DNA of 64,000 nt, from contig CAZDWJ010000002.1 of NCBI GenBank assembly GCA_964509195.1, positions 186,001 to 250,000 on the forward strand, read 5' to 3'. Every line of letters starts with the position of its first letter. Within the stretch, counting starts at the first letter, position 1. A program made the position numbers and the translations under genes. A model generated the notes under the pieces. That model was not told the origin of the DNA, did no database searches, and saw nothing but the letters and a program-made list of their open reading frames with translations. Positions 16,808 through 26,564 of the stretch are shown piece by piece. The DNA comes from UBA4802 sp964509195. GTDB taxonomy: Bacteria > Spirochaetota > UBA4802 > UB4802.

Positions 16808-17920
16808 AGATGCTATGATCATCTTCTGTACATTTTCAGTTCCATCAATAAACAACATAGATTTTGCAAATTCATTTAATTGTTTCATCTCATTTGAATC
16901 AATAATAGACCTGTAGCCCAGTACATCCATTCCAAAATTTGTTACATCAATAAATAATCTGCTAGCATAATATTTTGCCATAGAAGCTTCTTTAGTAAAT
17001 GGTTCATTGTTATCTATTTTTTGACAGGCGTCTTTGTATAATAAACGTGAGGCATGCAATCGTGTTTCAAATTCTGCAATTGGAAAATTTATTCCCTGGA
17101 AGTCAAATAAATGTTTAGAAAATTGTTTCCTGTGTTTCACGTGATCAACAATAATATCAAGCGCACGTTGCGCACAACCAACGCAACAGGCTGCAACTAG
17201 AGGTCTCCCTTTATCAAGCATTTCGGTAAGTAAAAAGTAACCACTACCTTCTTCACCTATCTGGTATTGTGAGTTAATTGAAACATTTTCAAAAGTAACA
17301 GAACCAATAACACTATTTGAGAATGCAGATATTTCCATTCTTTCTGTTTTTATACCAGCAGCATTTTCTGGAATTAAAAAAGCATTCAACCCTGCCCTGC
17401 CCTTTTTGCTGCTTTGAGCTATTATAAGATAAAATGAAGCTATTCCACTGTTGATAACAATTACTTTTTTACCATTGATTAAAATAAAATCATTTTTTTT
17501 AATTGCAGTTGTCTGGATAGATGTAATATCCGAACCTGCCTGTTCTTCCGTTAAACAAAACGCTAATGGCTTTTCAGAATCAGTAACAGTATGTAATAAC
17601 CATTTCATTTTATTGTTATCTGCAAAAGATTTTATTAGTTCATAGCAGTGTACTGTTGTTAATAGAGTTGGTAAAGTGCTATAAAATTTATATGCAAGTG
17701 TTTCAAATATATGACCAGCCTGGCTAAAAGATGCTGATAGGCCTCCATATTCAGGATGTAATAATAACAGATTCAATTTATGTTTACAATAGATAGAATA
17801 ATATGCAAGTGCTCTGTTTGTATCAGATAAATTATTTATATCAGTGGTTAATGATTCAAATGATTGTAAACATTCAGTTAAAGCTTTATTTATATTTTCA
17901 GACAATAATGTATTATTCAT
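16799..17920 (-). CDS. Acyl-CoA dehydrogenase family protein with unusual active-site residue
   Basis: A 373-residue flavoprotein. ATG 17920 is chosen because GGAG lies 8 bases upstream; the frame is open to 17947. The FAD/substrate motif CLTEEQAGSDITSI is near residue 125 and the C-terminal helical domain has KHRKQFSKHLFDFQG. At the place where most family members have EGT with the catalytic glutamate, this protein reads IDGTENVQ, so the base would be an aspartate. The alternative ERL-type glutamate of isovaleryl-CoA and long-chain enzymes is also absent (LDKGRPL). It may be slow, have an unusual substrate or be non-catalytic. It overlaps the upstream Xre gene by 8 bases and is surely co-transcribed with it. 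Confidence 0.82.
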   Translation of the reverse strand: MNNTLLSENINKALTECLQSFESLTTDINNLSDTNRALAYYSIYCKHKLNLLLLHPEYGGLSASFSQAGHIFETLAYKFYSTLPTLLTTVHCYELIKSFADNNKMKWLLHTVTDSEKPLAFCLTEEQAGSDITSIQTTAIKKNDFILINGKKVIVINSGIASFYLIIAQSSKKGRAGLNAFLIPENAAGIKTERMEISAFSNSVIGSVTFENVSINSQYQIGEEGSGYFLLTEMLDKGRPLVAACCVGCAQRALDIIVDHVKHRKQFSKHLFDFQGINFPIAEFETRLHASRLLYKDACQKIDNNEPFTKEASMAKYYASRLFIDVTNFGMDVLGYRSIIDSNEMKQLNEFAKSMLFIDGTENVQKMIIASLI

Positions 17921-18260
17921 GGTCTTTTCTCCAGAGAAGAAAATCAATAAATTGATTTAATTCAGAAAATTCAATATTATTTAATCGTTTAATTTTATAT
18001 ATAAGTATATCTATCATTTCATCAGTAATTTCATCCTTATCATTATCCAGTAATAAGTCTTCATCTAGAAAGTATGAAACAGGTTTTTCAAGATAATTAG
18101 CAATTTCTTCAATTTGATGAAGATACACCCTTCTTTTACCTAATTCATAATTGGACAATGCAGCTTGAGTAATCCCAAGCATTTTAGCTAGCTCAAGCTG
18201 TGTAATCCCCTTCTGTTCACGAGCTAACTGAATTTTTTTTCCAATTTCTTTAAAAGCCAT
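17913..18260 (-). CDS. Xre-family helix-turn-helix regulator
   Basis: A 115-residue protein with a classic HTH_3 domain in the first 65 residues: IQLAREQKGITQLELAKMLG, then TQAALSNYELGKRRV. The C-terminal 50 residues are acidic and helical. It is divergent from the acyl-CoA ligase gene and overlaps the following acyl-CoA dehydrogenase gene. The inverted repeat at 18395-18413 in the shared control region is its likely binding site. An acyl-CoA-related signal is plausible from context only. Confidence 0.85.
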   Translation of the reverse strand: MAFKEIGKKIQLAREQKGITQLELAKMLGITQAALSNYELGKRRVYLHQIEEIANYLEKPVSYFLDEDLLLDNDKDEITDEMIDILIYKIKRLNNIEFSELNQFIDFLLWRKDHE

Positions 18261-18367
18261 GATAGTTTAACTTATAATGATTTGTTCAATTTTGAATAAT
18301 GAAATAATATGAAATCAATTGCCAATTCAGTAAAGCACATTTTTATTTTAAAAAAGTTTAAAAAATA

Positions 18368-18413
18368 TTGACAAATATAACAGCTATAACATATATATAA
18401 CAATATGTTATAT
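18368..18413 (+). promoter_or_regulatory. Promoter and palindromic operator for the acyl-CoA ligase gene
   Basis: TTGACA (18368-18373) with TATATA at 18392-18397 gives an 18-base spacer. ATATAACA (18395-18402) and TGTTATAT (18406-18413) form a perfect inverted repeat around ATA, overlapping the -10 box and start point. Further half-sites (TATAACA) lie in the spacer. The divergent Xre regulator is the obvious candidate to bind here. GGAGG follows, 6 bases before the ligase ATG at 18427. Confidence 0.6.
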
Positions 18414-18426
18414 TTGGAGGTTAAAA

Positions 18427-19952
18427 ATGAATTTAACAACGTTATTAGAAAGTAATGTACGAAAGCACCCAAACAAAGATTGTTTTACGTTATAATGGAA
18501 AATCTTATACCTATAGAGATGTTCTTGATTTCTCATTAAAAGCTGCATCTTTTTTTTCAATCATTGGGTGTAAATAAAGGCGATAAAATCGGAATAATGA
18601 GTCAAAACACCCCTGATTTTGTTTTTGCATTATATGGAAGTTGGCTTGCTGGCGCTACAGTTGTTCCTATAAACCATAAACTAATGGCACCTGAGACGGA
18701 ATATATTCTTGAGCATAGTGAATCAAAATTATTTCTATTTGATGGTTCTCTTTCAAATGTTGCAGAAAAAATTTCATTGAATATTAAAAAAATCACATTA
18801 GACACTGAAGTCGATGGATATGAATTTTTCAGTAATAAATTAAGCTCCCAAAAATTACCAAAATCTGTAAAAGTTGATGATGAAGATTATGCAGAAATAC
18901 TGTATACTTCTGGAACTACTGGAAAACCAAAAGGATGCTTACACACCCATCGAAATGTTATTATGGCAGGTATGACTGCAGTAATAGCGACCAAAATGGA
19001 TGGTGATGATATATTGTTAATGGCAATGCCAATATGGCATTCATCACCTTTAAACAATTGGTTTGCGGGAATACAATTTGTAGGTGGAACAACAGTATTA
19101 TTACGCGAATATCATCCAGTACATTTTGTACAAGCAATACAAAATGAAAAATGTACAATATATTTTGGCGCTCCTGTGTCCTATACTATGCCTGTTCAGT
19201 TAATCCCAAATTTTAACACATTTGATCTGACATCTATGAGAGCCTGGATTTATGGAGGTGGACCAATAAGTTCAGAAGTAGCAAAAATGCTAATGGAAAA
19301 ATATAAAACAAATAATTTTTATCAAGTATATGGTATGACAGAATCAGGCCCAACGGGTACAGTACTATTACCTAAAGAACAGCTTAATAAAGCTGGTTCG
19401 ATAGGAAAATCAGGTTTACCAGGATGTGATATAAGAATAGTAAAAAATGATGGTAAAGATGCTAAGCAAGGTGAAACAGGTGAAATATGGTTAAGAGCAG
19501 ATAGTATGATGAAAGGTTATTTTAAAAATCCTGAAGCTACGAGGGAAGTTTTTGAAGGCGACTGGTATAAAACTGGAGATGTTGCAAAAATAGACGAAGA
19601 TGGATATCTTTTCATAGTAGACAGAATAAAAGATATGATAGTCACAGGTGGAGAAAATGTTTATTCTAAAGAAGTGGAAGATGTAATTATAACAATGCCA
19701 GGAATAGCAGGAGTGGCAGTTATTGGATTACCACATCCAGAATGGGGGGAAACAGTAGCGGCTTTTATAATGAAATCGAAGGATGGTGATGTTACAAAAG
19801 AAAATATAATGGAATATTTAAGTGATAAACTGGCAAAATACAAAATACCAAGACAAATTTTCTTTGTAGATAATTTACCATATACACCCAGCGGTAAAGT
19901 TATGAAGTATAAGTTAAGAGAACAATATAAAGATTTTAAAACAAGTAATTAA
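18427..19952 (+). pseudogene. Acyl-CoA ligase (AMP-binding), interrupted by two single-T frameshifts
   Basis: The gene starts at ATG 18427 behind GGAGG and encodes an ANL-family acyl-CoA synthetase of about 507 residues. The frame breaks twice within 75 bases. The T-run at 18483-18486 has one T too many, giving a stop at 18493. The 8-T run at 18550-18557 again has one too many. Removing one T from each restores the continuous sequence NKDCLRYNGKSYTYRDVL...FFQSLGVNKGDKIG. From 18564 on the frame is intact, with the AMP motif YTSGTTGKPKGCLHTH, YGMTESGPTG, GEIWLRADS and the C-terminal lysine region TPSGKVMKYKL. It either recently lost function or reflects homopolymer errors in the assembly. The gene pairs with the acyl-CoA dehydrogenase that follows. 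Confidence 0.85.
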
Positions 19953-19975
19953 ATAAAAACTCTCAGGAGGAGTAT

Positions 19976-21223
19976 ATGTTTGACTTTATAATGACTGACA
20001 ATCAATTAAAATTACGCAATGAGGCCCGAGATTTTGTTAAATGGGTTCCACGGGAGATGATTTTAGATATGGATGCAGAAAAAATTCATTTTCCCAAAGA
20101 ATTTTTAAAAGAAGCTGGAAGGAGAAATTTGTTAGGGATACGCTTGCCCAAACAATATGGTGGCAGAGGCTTAAAATGGGTGGATGATTGCATTGTAGCC
20201 GAAGAAATTGGGGTTGCAAGCTACTCACTTGCGTGTTTGTGGGGCGTTGGTGCTGATATTGTATGTGAGGCGATAGTTGAGTTCGGTAATGAAGAATTAA
20301 AACAGGAGGTGGTAGTACCCCTTTTAAGAGGCGATGTGTATGCCGCAGAATGTTTGACTGAACCGCGTGGCGGGTCTGACTTTTTTGGTGCTACAACTAT
20401 CGCAAAAAAAGATGGTAGTGATTGGATAATTACAGGACAGAAACGATTCATTGTTGGTGCTGAAGGGGCAGATTGGTTTATGGTATATGCAGTAACAAAT
20501 CCAGATGGCAAGCCGCATGAAAGATTAACCTGCTTTATGGTACCCAGAACTAAAGGTGTTGAAACAAAATATATATACGGACTGATGGGTGTGCGTGGCG
20601 GTGGAGCCGGGAGGCTAATATTAAACGAAGTGAGAGTACCTGAACGCTACGCATTAAACGGTATAAACGGTGGTTTTGACGTATTTGTAAAAAATATGAT
20701 ACCTGAACGGTTAGGAACTGCAGCAATGACAATTGGAAGTGTTAGGCCAGCTGTGGAGATAGCTACGCGATATACATCAATGCGAAAGGCATTTGGCCAA
20801 CCAATTGCAAATTTTGAAGCTGTAGGTTTTAAGGTAGCTGATAGTGTGATGCTACTTGATGCAATACGCTCACTGGTATACAGTACTGCACTGGCAATAG
20901 ATTCAGGAAAAGTACATCCAGGAAGAATACGGAGAATGGTATCAGAATCTAAAAAGTTTGTCACTGAATCAGCCTGGACCATTGCTAACAATTGTATGCA
21001 GGTAATGGGTGGTATTGGATATACTAATGTGTATCCTATTGAAAGAATAGTACGTGACATCAGGCTTTCAATGATATGGGTTGGCACCAACGAAATTATG
21101 GATTTGATTATTCAAAATGAATGGTACAAGGAATACTTTAAGGTAATTTCTAAAGAAAATGTTCGCGATGTTGAGCAGGATGCTCCTGGTGCAGATCAGG
21201 TAGACGAAAAGGTATACGAGTAA
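19976..21223 (+). CDS. Acyl-CoA dehydrogenase
   Basis: A 415-residue flavoprotein starting behind CAGGAGGAG. It has CLTEPRGGSDFFGA (FAD contact), YTSMRKAFGQPIANFEAV and a C-terminal NCMQVMGGIGYTNVYPIERIVRD. The usual catalytic EGT reads VGTNEIM, but an ERL motif (MIPERLG) sits where isovaleryl-CoA and long-chain enzymes carry their base, so activity is likely through that glutamate. It lies 23 bases after the broken ligase, suggesting an operon for activation and first oxidation of an unknown acid. Electrons would pass to ETF, encoded at 44214-45964. Confidence 0.88.
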   Translation: MFDFIMTDNQLKLRNEARDFVKWVPREMILDMDAEKIHFPKEFLKEAGRRNLLGIRLPKQYGGRGLKWVDDCIVAEEIGVASYSLACLWGVGADIVCEAIVEFGNEELKQEVVVPLLRGDVYAAECLTEPRGGSDFFGATTIAKKDGSDWIITGQKRFIVGAEGADWFMVYAVTNPDGKPHERLTCFMVPRTKGVETKYIYGLMGVRGGGAGRLILNEVRVPERYALNGINGGFDVFVKNMIPERLGTAAMTIGSVRPAVEIATRYTSMRKAFGQPIANFEAVGFKVADSVMLLDAIRSLVYSTALAIDSGKVHPGRIRRMVSESKKFVTESAWTIANNCMQVMGGIGYTNVYPIERIVRDIRLSMIWVGTNEIMDLIIQNEWYKEYFKVISKENVRDVEQDAPGADQVDEKVYE

Positions 21224-21228
21224 AAATA

Positions 21229-21264
21229 TTGTACACTACTGTTAAAAGCGGTAGTAGTGTACAA
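21229..21264. terminator. Bidirectional terminator between convergent genes
   Basis: TTGTACACTACT (21229-21240) and its exact complement (21253-21264) form a 12-bp stem with a 12-base loop, between the stops of the acyl-CoA dehydrogenase and the nuclease gene. Short A/T runs flank it. Confidence 0.65.
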
Positions 21265-21269
21265 GTTTA

Positions 21270-22871
21270 TTATAACTCATCATTAATCATTGTAACCATC
21301 TCACGGACATCTTCTATATCGTGTTGAACCTGATTCCAGTTAATACGTCTGCCCTCTTCTTTAGCTCTTTTGTATCGCATTTGTAATGTTGCAAGCAATT
21401 GGGATATTCTTTCTATTTCAGATTCAATATTATCAGCTCTTTCAATGGGAGTATATTGTGCATACTCAGATTTCATAGTATCAAAATCAATTATCTCTCC
21501 CCAGTGGGGTACATACACTGAATAGCCAAATCTATTGCGAATCTCGTCTGCAAATGTTGTTGAAGCTTTTTCTTCACCGTGTATTACAAAAACTTTAAGA
21601 TTTGGGTTTTTGATATGGCTCATCCATTCAAGCAACCCTTCTTTATCGGCATGTGCTGAAAAACCGCCTATGGTGTATATTTTTGCACGTACTGCTACAT
21701 TTTCACCATAGATTTTTACAAGTTGTGCACCATCTATAATACGCCGTCCTAACGTACCCTCAGCCTGATAACCAACAAATACAATTGAAGATTCAGGTTT
21801 ATACAGATTATTTAAAAGATGATGCTTTACCCTGCCTGCCGTACACATACCACTGGCTGCTATTATTATTGCTCCTTTTGCGTTGTTATTTAACCATTTT
21901 GATTCTTCAACAGTCTGGACAAAATGAAGATTAGGAAAATCAAGGGGGCTGTCGCCTGATTTAAGAAGTTGTAGAGTATCTTCGTCAAAGCAATCCTGGT
22001 TATTCATAAAAATCTCAGTGGCTGATGTTGCAAGCGGTGAATCTAAATACACTGGTATTGGAGGTATCTCTCCTTTTTTTACAAGCTGTGCTATAGTATA
22101 AAGAATTTCCTGTGTTCGTTCAATGGCAAATGCGGGGATGATGATATTCCCTTTTTTATTATAAGAATCAAGTATAACCTGCTTTAATTCATTATACGTA
22201 TCTTCTTTGCTTTTATGTAATCTATCACCATACGTAGACTCTATGAGAAGTATATCAGCATACTCTGGCAATTCAGGATCTTTAATTATTGCCTGATTTT
22301 TTTGACCGATATCACCTGAAAAAATAATTACTCTCTCTTTGCTTTTATCCTGTACACGCATTTCAATGAAAGATGAACCTAAGATATGTCCGGCATCATA
22401 GAATCGTGCTTTAATCTGTGGATGAACAGATATTGTATCGTGATAATTGACCGGATTAAAATATTGCAAACAGCGTTCTGCATCTTCAGAAGTATATATA
22501 GGTTGGATGAATTCGCGACCTATTTTTTTTCTTTTTTTGTTGATTATCTCCGCATCCTGCTCCTGAATACGCGCACTATCTGGTAGCATTATTGTGGCCA
22601 ATTCGCAAGTAGCCTTGGTTGCATAAATTGGTTTAGTGAAGCCTTCTTTAAAAAGCTTTGGAATAAGTCCACTGTGATCAATATGTGCATGTGTAAGAAG
22701 GAGGCAATCTATTTGTGGTGGAGCATAAATCAAATTTAAATAATTACGTTCACGAAGCTCTCGTGTTCCCTGAAACATTCCACAATCAACCATAACGGTA
22801 AAATTGCCATTTTTTACAATAAATGATGATCCTGTTACTGTACGTGCTCCGCCAACAAATTCAATTTTCAT
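21270..22871 (-). CDS. MBL-fold beta-CASP nuclease (RNA-processing exonuclease family)
   Basis: A 533-residue protein of the CPSF73/Ysh1-like bacterial beta-CASP family (COG1236). Metal motifs: LLLTHAHIDHSG, the following His in YDAGHILGSSF, FSGDIG, then the beta-CASP domain with SGMCTAGR and FSAHADKEGL and a final VIHGEEKAS. A charged helical tail closes the protein. These enzymes cut or trim RNA. ATG 22871 follows a weak GAGGAC. It begins 15 bases after the lolD-like gene and probably belongs to the same transcript. Confidence 0.88.
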   Translation of the reverse strand: MKIEFVGGARTVTGSSFIVKNGNFTVMVDCGMFQGTRELRERNYLNLIYAPPQIDCLLLTHAHIDHSGLIPKLFKEGFTKPIYATKATCELATIMLPDSARIQEQDAEIINKKRKKIGREFIQPIYTSEDAERCLQYFNPVNYHDTISVHPQIKARFYDAGHILGSSFIEMRVQDKSKERVIIFSGDIGQKNQAIIKDPELPEYADILLIESTYGDRLHKSKEDTYNELKQVILDSYNKKGNIIIPAFAIERTQEILYTIAQLVKKGEIPPIPVYLDSPLATSATEIFMNNQDCFDEDTLQLLKSGDSPLDFPNLHFVQTVEESKWLNNNAKGAIIIAASGMCTAGRVKHHLLNNLYKPESSIVFVGYQAEGTLGRRIIDGAQLVKIYGENVAVRAKIYTIGGFSAHADKEGLLEWMSHIKNPNLKVFVIHGEEKASTTFADEIRNRFGYSVYVPHWGEIIDFDTMKSEYAQYTPIERADNIESEIERISQLLATLQMRYKRAKEEGRRINWNQVQHDIEDVREMVTMINDEL

Positions 22872-22886
22872 ACTATTGTCCTCAAA

Positions 22887-23594
22887 CTAATTAATAACAT
22901 CAAGTTGTATCATACCATCTATTAGGGTAATCACCCTTTGAGTTTTTGATGCTATATACTGGTCATGTGTTACTATAACAACTGTAGAACCTGTTTCAGT
23001 GCAAGTTTTAAACAGTAAGTCAATTAATATATCAGAATTTTTTCTATCAAGATTTCCTGTTGGTTCATCAGCAAGTATAATATCTGGTTGAGTAATAAGT
23101 GCCCGTGCTACCGCAATACGTTGACATTCACCACCTGATAATTCAGAAGGTTTATGATTGGCCCTATCGGCTATGCCAAAATGTTCCAACAATTCATATG
23201 CTTTTGTTTTAGCTTTTTTATATGATGTGCGCTGGATTAAAAGCGGCATCATTGTATTTTCTAACGCTGTAAACTCAGGCATCAAATTGTGCATTTGAAA
23301 TATAAATCCAATATGGTGATTTCTAAAAGCTGACAGCTCATCATAAGAAAAAGGTGAAATATCCTGATGCAATATCTGAACGCTACCTCCATGAAAAGTA
23401 TCAAGGCATCCAATAATATGTAACAGTGTTGACTTGCCTGCCCCAGAAGGCCCCATAACAGAAACTATCTCACCTTTATTAATGCTAATACTGATATTTT
23501 TAAGTACAGTGATTGAATTTGTGCCAAAACCATATTGTTTTAGAAGATTATCTGTCTTGATTACTGTAGTAGTTAATTGTGTCTGCTCAGTCAT
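22887..23594 (-). CDS. lolD: LolD-type ABC transporter ATPase
   Basis: A 235-residue ATPase of the MacB/LolD group that powers release of lipoproteins from the inner membrane. Walker A GPSGAGKST, Q-loop region FIFQMHNLMPEF, signature LSGGECQRIAVARA and Walker B IILADEPTGNLD are all present. Two starts are possible: ATG 23609, directly after the permease stop without a binding site, and ATG 23594, preceded by GGTGAG at 7 bases. I chose the second. It is coupled to the upstream permease. Confidence 0.88.
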   Translation of the reverse strand: MTEQTQLTTTVIKTDNLLKQYGFGTNSITVLKNISISINKGEIVSVMGPSGAGKSTLLHIIGCLDTFHGGSVQILHQDISPFSYDELSAFRNHHIGFIFQMHNLMPEFTALENTMMPLLIQRTSYKKAKTKAYELLEHFGIADRANHKPSELSGGECQRIAVARALITQPDIILADEPTGNLDRKNSDILIDLLFKTCTETGSTVVIVTHDQYIASKTQRVITLIDGMIQLDVIN

Positions 23595-23611
23595 TGTAGT
23601 ACTCACCATTA

Positions 23612-24916
23612 TTATTCATACCGTATTGATTCAACAGGATGCAGCCTTGAAGCGTGCCAGGAAGGCAAAATTGCTGCAACTGTTGCAATAAAGATAGCAA
23701 GTATGGAGACTAACATCACAAATTCAGGTTGAATTTGTGTAGGGAGAGAATCTATATAATACACATTTTTTGGAACAAGAGATATTGGATAAAAAATTCC
23801 AAGGTCAAATGTTATATAAATCCAGGACATCAAGCCATTAATAACACGTTCTACCCAGTGAATAATGGCCTCAAGGTTTATTGCTGTTGCAAGACCAGTA
23901 ATGACACCAATTATAGCACCAATAAGACCTATAAAAAATCCTTCAAGGATAAATATAATCATAATTGAATACGGTTGTGCACCCATTGCCTTTAGGATGC
24001 CAATGGCTTTGCGCTTTTCCATAACTACCATTACTAATGTACCCATGATAGTAAATGAAGCGCTGATGATAACTAAAAAAAGAATTATCGTCATAATGAG
24101 CTTTTCCAACTTCAATGCATAAAATAAATTTTGATTTTGCTGCTCTGCAGTGATTACCTGATAATCATATCCAATTATTCCCTGAATTATGGCTGAAACT
24201 CTGTCCATATCATACACATCAAAAAGCTTTAATCCTAATCCACTTATGATATTTCCAATGCCAAATAAAGCTTGCGTTTGCGGTAAAGTCATGATTATGA
24301 GTTTTGTATCAAAATCATAATAGCCTGTTTTAAAGAATGCACCGATTCTGTACTTACCAATACCAGGTGTTATTCCCTCACGTGCAGTCAAACGTCCTTT
24401 TGGTACAATAATTTCAATATAGTCACCAAGTCTCAGATTATAATTGAAAGCCATTTCTTCACCAATTGCGATAGCATTAGCACTTTTAAACTCTTTATCG
24501 CCTGCAGTAATAAATTTTGAAACATCTATGGGGACTTCACCTGCTTTGCCATATCCTCGAATAGCAACAGGAAATATATACGATTTGACCCGCACAAGAC
24601 CCTGCCCCTGTACAAATGGCATTATTGTTTTTATGTGTTTTACACCTTTTATTTTATTCGATAGCTCATTGTAATTGGCTATGCCTTCGCTATCAGATTC
24701 AGCGTAATAGCGACTTATGGTAATATGTGCATCAACATCAAGGATTTTATCACGTATCTGACTCTGAAAGCCAGTCATCACTGACATCACAACGATAAGA
24801 ACAAAAACACCAATAGCAACGATGAATATGGAAAGAAACGTATTAAAAGAAATAAAACTCTGAGATTTTTTGGCTTTAAGATATCGCCAGCCAATAAAAA
24901 GTTCAAATAGATACAT
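23612..24916 (-). CDS. lolE: LolC/E-type lipoprotein release permease
   Basis: A 434-residue FtsX/MacB-like permease. ATG 24916 is used because AGGA precedes it at 7 bases; the open frame extends to 24949. One N-terminal membrane segment (about 23-45) follows FELFIGWRYLKAKKSQSF, typical of LolC/LolE. A large periplasmic domain of about 230 residues and three C-terminal segments complete the fold. Only one such permease is present, so the transporter may be a homodimer (LolF-like) rather than LolC plus LolE. It is followed by the ATPase and the beta-CASP nuclease. Confidence 0.85.
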   Translation of the reverse strand: MYLFELFIGWRYLKAKKSQSFISFNTFLSIFIVAIGVFVLIVVMSVMTGFQSQIRDKILDVDAHITISRYYAESDSEGIANYNELSNKIKGVKHIKTIMPFVQGQGLVRVKSYIFPVAIRGYGKAGEVPIDVSKFITAGDKEFKSANAIAIGEEMAFNYNLRLGDYIEIIVPKGRLTAREGITPGIGKYRIGAFFKTGYYDFDTKLIIMTLPQTQALFGIGNIISGLGLKLFDVYDMDRVSAIIQGIIGYDYQVITAEQQNQNLFYALKLEKLIMTIILFLVIISASFTIMGTLVMVVMEKRKAIGILKAMGAQPYSIMIIFILEGFFIGLIGAIIGVITGLATAINLEAIIHWVERVINGLMSWIYITFDLGIFYPISLVPKNVYYIDSLPTQIQPEFVMLVSILAIFIATVAAILPSWHASRLHPVESIRYE

Positions 24917-25186
24917 AAAGTATTCCTGAGTACATAAAATAGTTATCAAAAATATGATGAAATAAATGTGATCAAAAAAATTACATTGATGGTTTTACGA
25001 AGGTAGTGTATAAGTATATTTTGTCAAATGTATTTCGTAGAAAGGGACAGTTTTAAAAACTGCTTTCATTTTCAAAATTGCAATAAAAAAGGTGTTTTTT
25101 TAAATTATATATACCCACAAAGGAATATTCTTAAAAATTATCTTGTATTGTAAGAGACACTGTTTCTTATGGCTATTATAAAAAAT

Positions 25187-25564
25187 TTATTTTCTACTCA
25201 ATTGCTCATAAAGGGTTTTTGCAAGACCAAAATTTGCAGATTTTGACATCTGGAGGGCATATTCATTATAGAGCATATCTTCAAATATTTCCTGCGCCAT
25301 TCCACCATATAATAAATCATTTTCTTTATGCAAGGTTTTACGCATCTCTTTTAACATCTGATATACAAATAATGATTCCATATCTATGCATACATCCATA
25401 AGCTTTTTATCAACTGGTTTATTATTTTGAGTTGCAATTGCTTCGTTGAGCATTAATTTAAATTCAGTGGATTTGCTTTGCAATTTTTGTTCTATATCTT
25501 TTTGTTTATTAATAGAATTAACGGTTTTCTGGCTATCAATAATACTACTTATTGTTGTATCCAT
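25187..25564 (-). CDS. flgJ: FlgJ-like rod-binding protein (no peptidoglycan hydrolase domain)
   Basis: A 125-residue protein made of the rod-binding domain only: DVCIDMESLFVYQMLKEMRK and GGMAQEIFEDMLYNEYALQM are typical. ATG 25564 has GAGGA 5 bases upstream; the frame extends to 25582, overlapping flgI. It is the last gene of the flagellar run and would help the rod assemble through the cell wall. The muramidase half seen in gammaproteobacterial FlgJ is missing, as in many other phyla. Confidence 0.82.
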   Translation of the reverse strand: MDTTISSIIDSQKTVNSINKQKDIEQKLQSKSTEFKLMLNEAIATQNNKPVDKKLMDVCIDMESLFVYQMLKEMRKTLHKENDLLYGGMAQEIFEDMLYNEYALQMSKSANFGLAKTLYEQLSRK

Positions 25565-25571
25565 AGTATCC

Positions 25572-26564
25572 TCACTGTACAATTAACTGAGCATGAAGGC
25601 AACCCGCTTGTTTCATAGCTTTTAAAATTGTGATAATATCCTGAGTGCTCATTCCTATATAATTCAAAGAATCAACAAGGTCCTTGACCGTTGCAGCATC
25701 TTTTATTACATACATACTGCCCTTTTTACGTGTTTCTTCAATAGTAATAGTTACTCCCTGCTTGCTGATTACTGCCTGGGAAACACGTATATCACCACCC
25801 ATTACAATAGTACCACTGCGTTCATTAATTACTACACGGGCACTGTATACAGGTACTATCTCAATATTTTCAATATCTGCTATAAAATCTGTAACAGAGA
25901 CATTTTGCAGAATTGTGCATTGAATAAATCCCTTATCTATTACAGGTTGGGATTCAGGAAATTTTTTTTCGATAGCAGTTTTGATTTCCTTAGCAACAGA
26001 AAAGTCAAAATTAAGAAGAGAAAATTTAATTTTACCGTCTTTTACTATCTCAGGCAGGATTTCTTTTTCAACAATACCTCCGGCTACTATTTTACCAATA
26101 GTTGCCCCCTTACGCTTATCACCGGCAATTGAAACAACACCCTGTGCTGCAACATACGTTAAATCATCAGCACCTTTCAAAGCTGATTGTAATAAAACAC
26201 CATTTTCAAGAGATTTTGCATCTCCAATTGATGAAACGGTAACATCTATTCTGTCACCAACTCTAACATATGGGGGCAATGTAGCAGTTACCAGCACAGC
26301 TGCTATATTTTTAGAATTAATATTTTCGTCATTAAGCCCTATATTTTTTAAAACATTAGAAAGAGAACTTTGTGTTAATTTCACTTTGCTATCTCCAGTA
26401 CCCTGCAGCCCAATAACTAATCCATAGCCAAAAACTTGATTTTCTTTTAATCCATCAATAGCCACAAGGTCTTTAATTTTTACAGGAACTTCAGCAAAAA
26501 GTGAAATGGGAAAACTAATGACTATAAGTATTATAATAATTATTTTATATGATGTATTTATCAT
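25572..26564 (-). CDS. flgI: Flagellar P-ring protein FlgI
   Basis: A 330-residue secreted protein with a signal peptide (about 1-24, ending SLFAEVP). IKDLVAIDGLKENQVFGYGL, VIGLQGTGD, NERSGTIVMGGDIRVSQAVI and the C-terminal MSTQDIITILKAMKQAGCLHAQL identify FlgI. It is somewhat shorter than the roughly 365 residues of enterobacterial FlgI. The ATG overlaps the flgH stop (ATGA type), so translation is coupled. The P-ring surrounds the rod in the peptidoglycan layer. Confidence 0.93.
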   Translation of the reverse strand: MINTSYKIIIIILIVISFPISLFAEVPVKIKDLVAIDGLKENQVFGYGLVIGLQGTGDSKVKLTQSSLSNVLKNIGLNDENINSKNIAAVLVTATLPPYVRVGDRIDVTVSSIGDAKSLENGVLLQSALKGADDLTYVAAQGVVSIAGDKRKGATIGKIVAGGIVEKEILPEIVKDGKIKFSLLNFDFSVAKEIKTAIEKKFPESQPVIDKGFIQCTILQNVSVTDFIADIENIEIVPVYSARVVINERSGTIVMGGDIRVSQAVISKQGVTITIEETRKKGSMYVIKDAATVKDLVDSLNYIGMSTQDIITILKAMKQAGCLHAQLIVQ

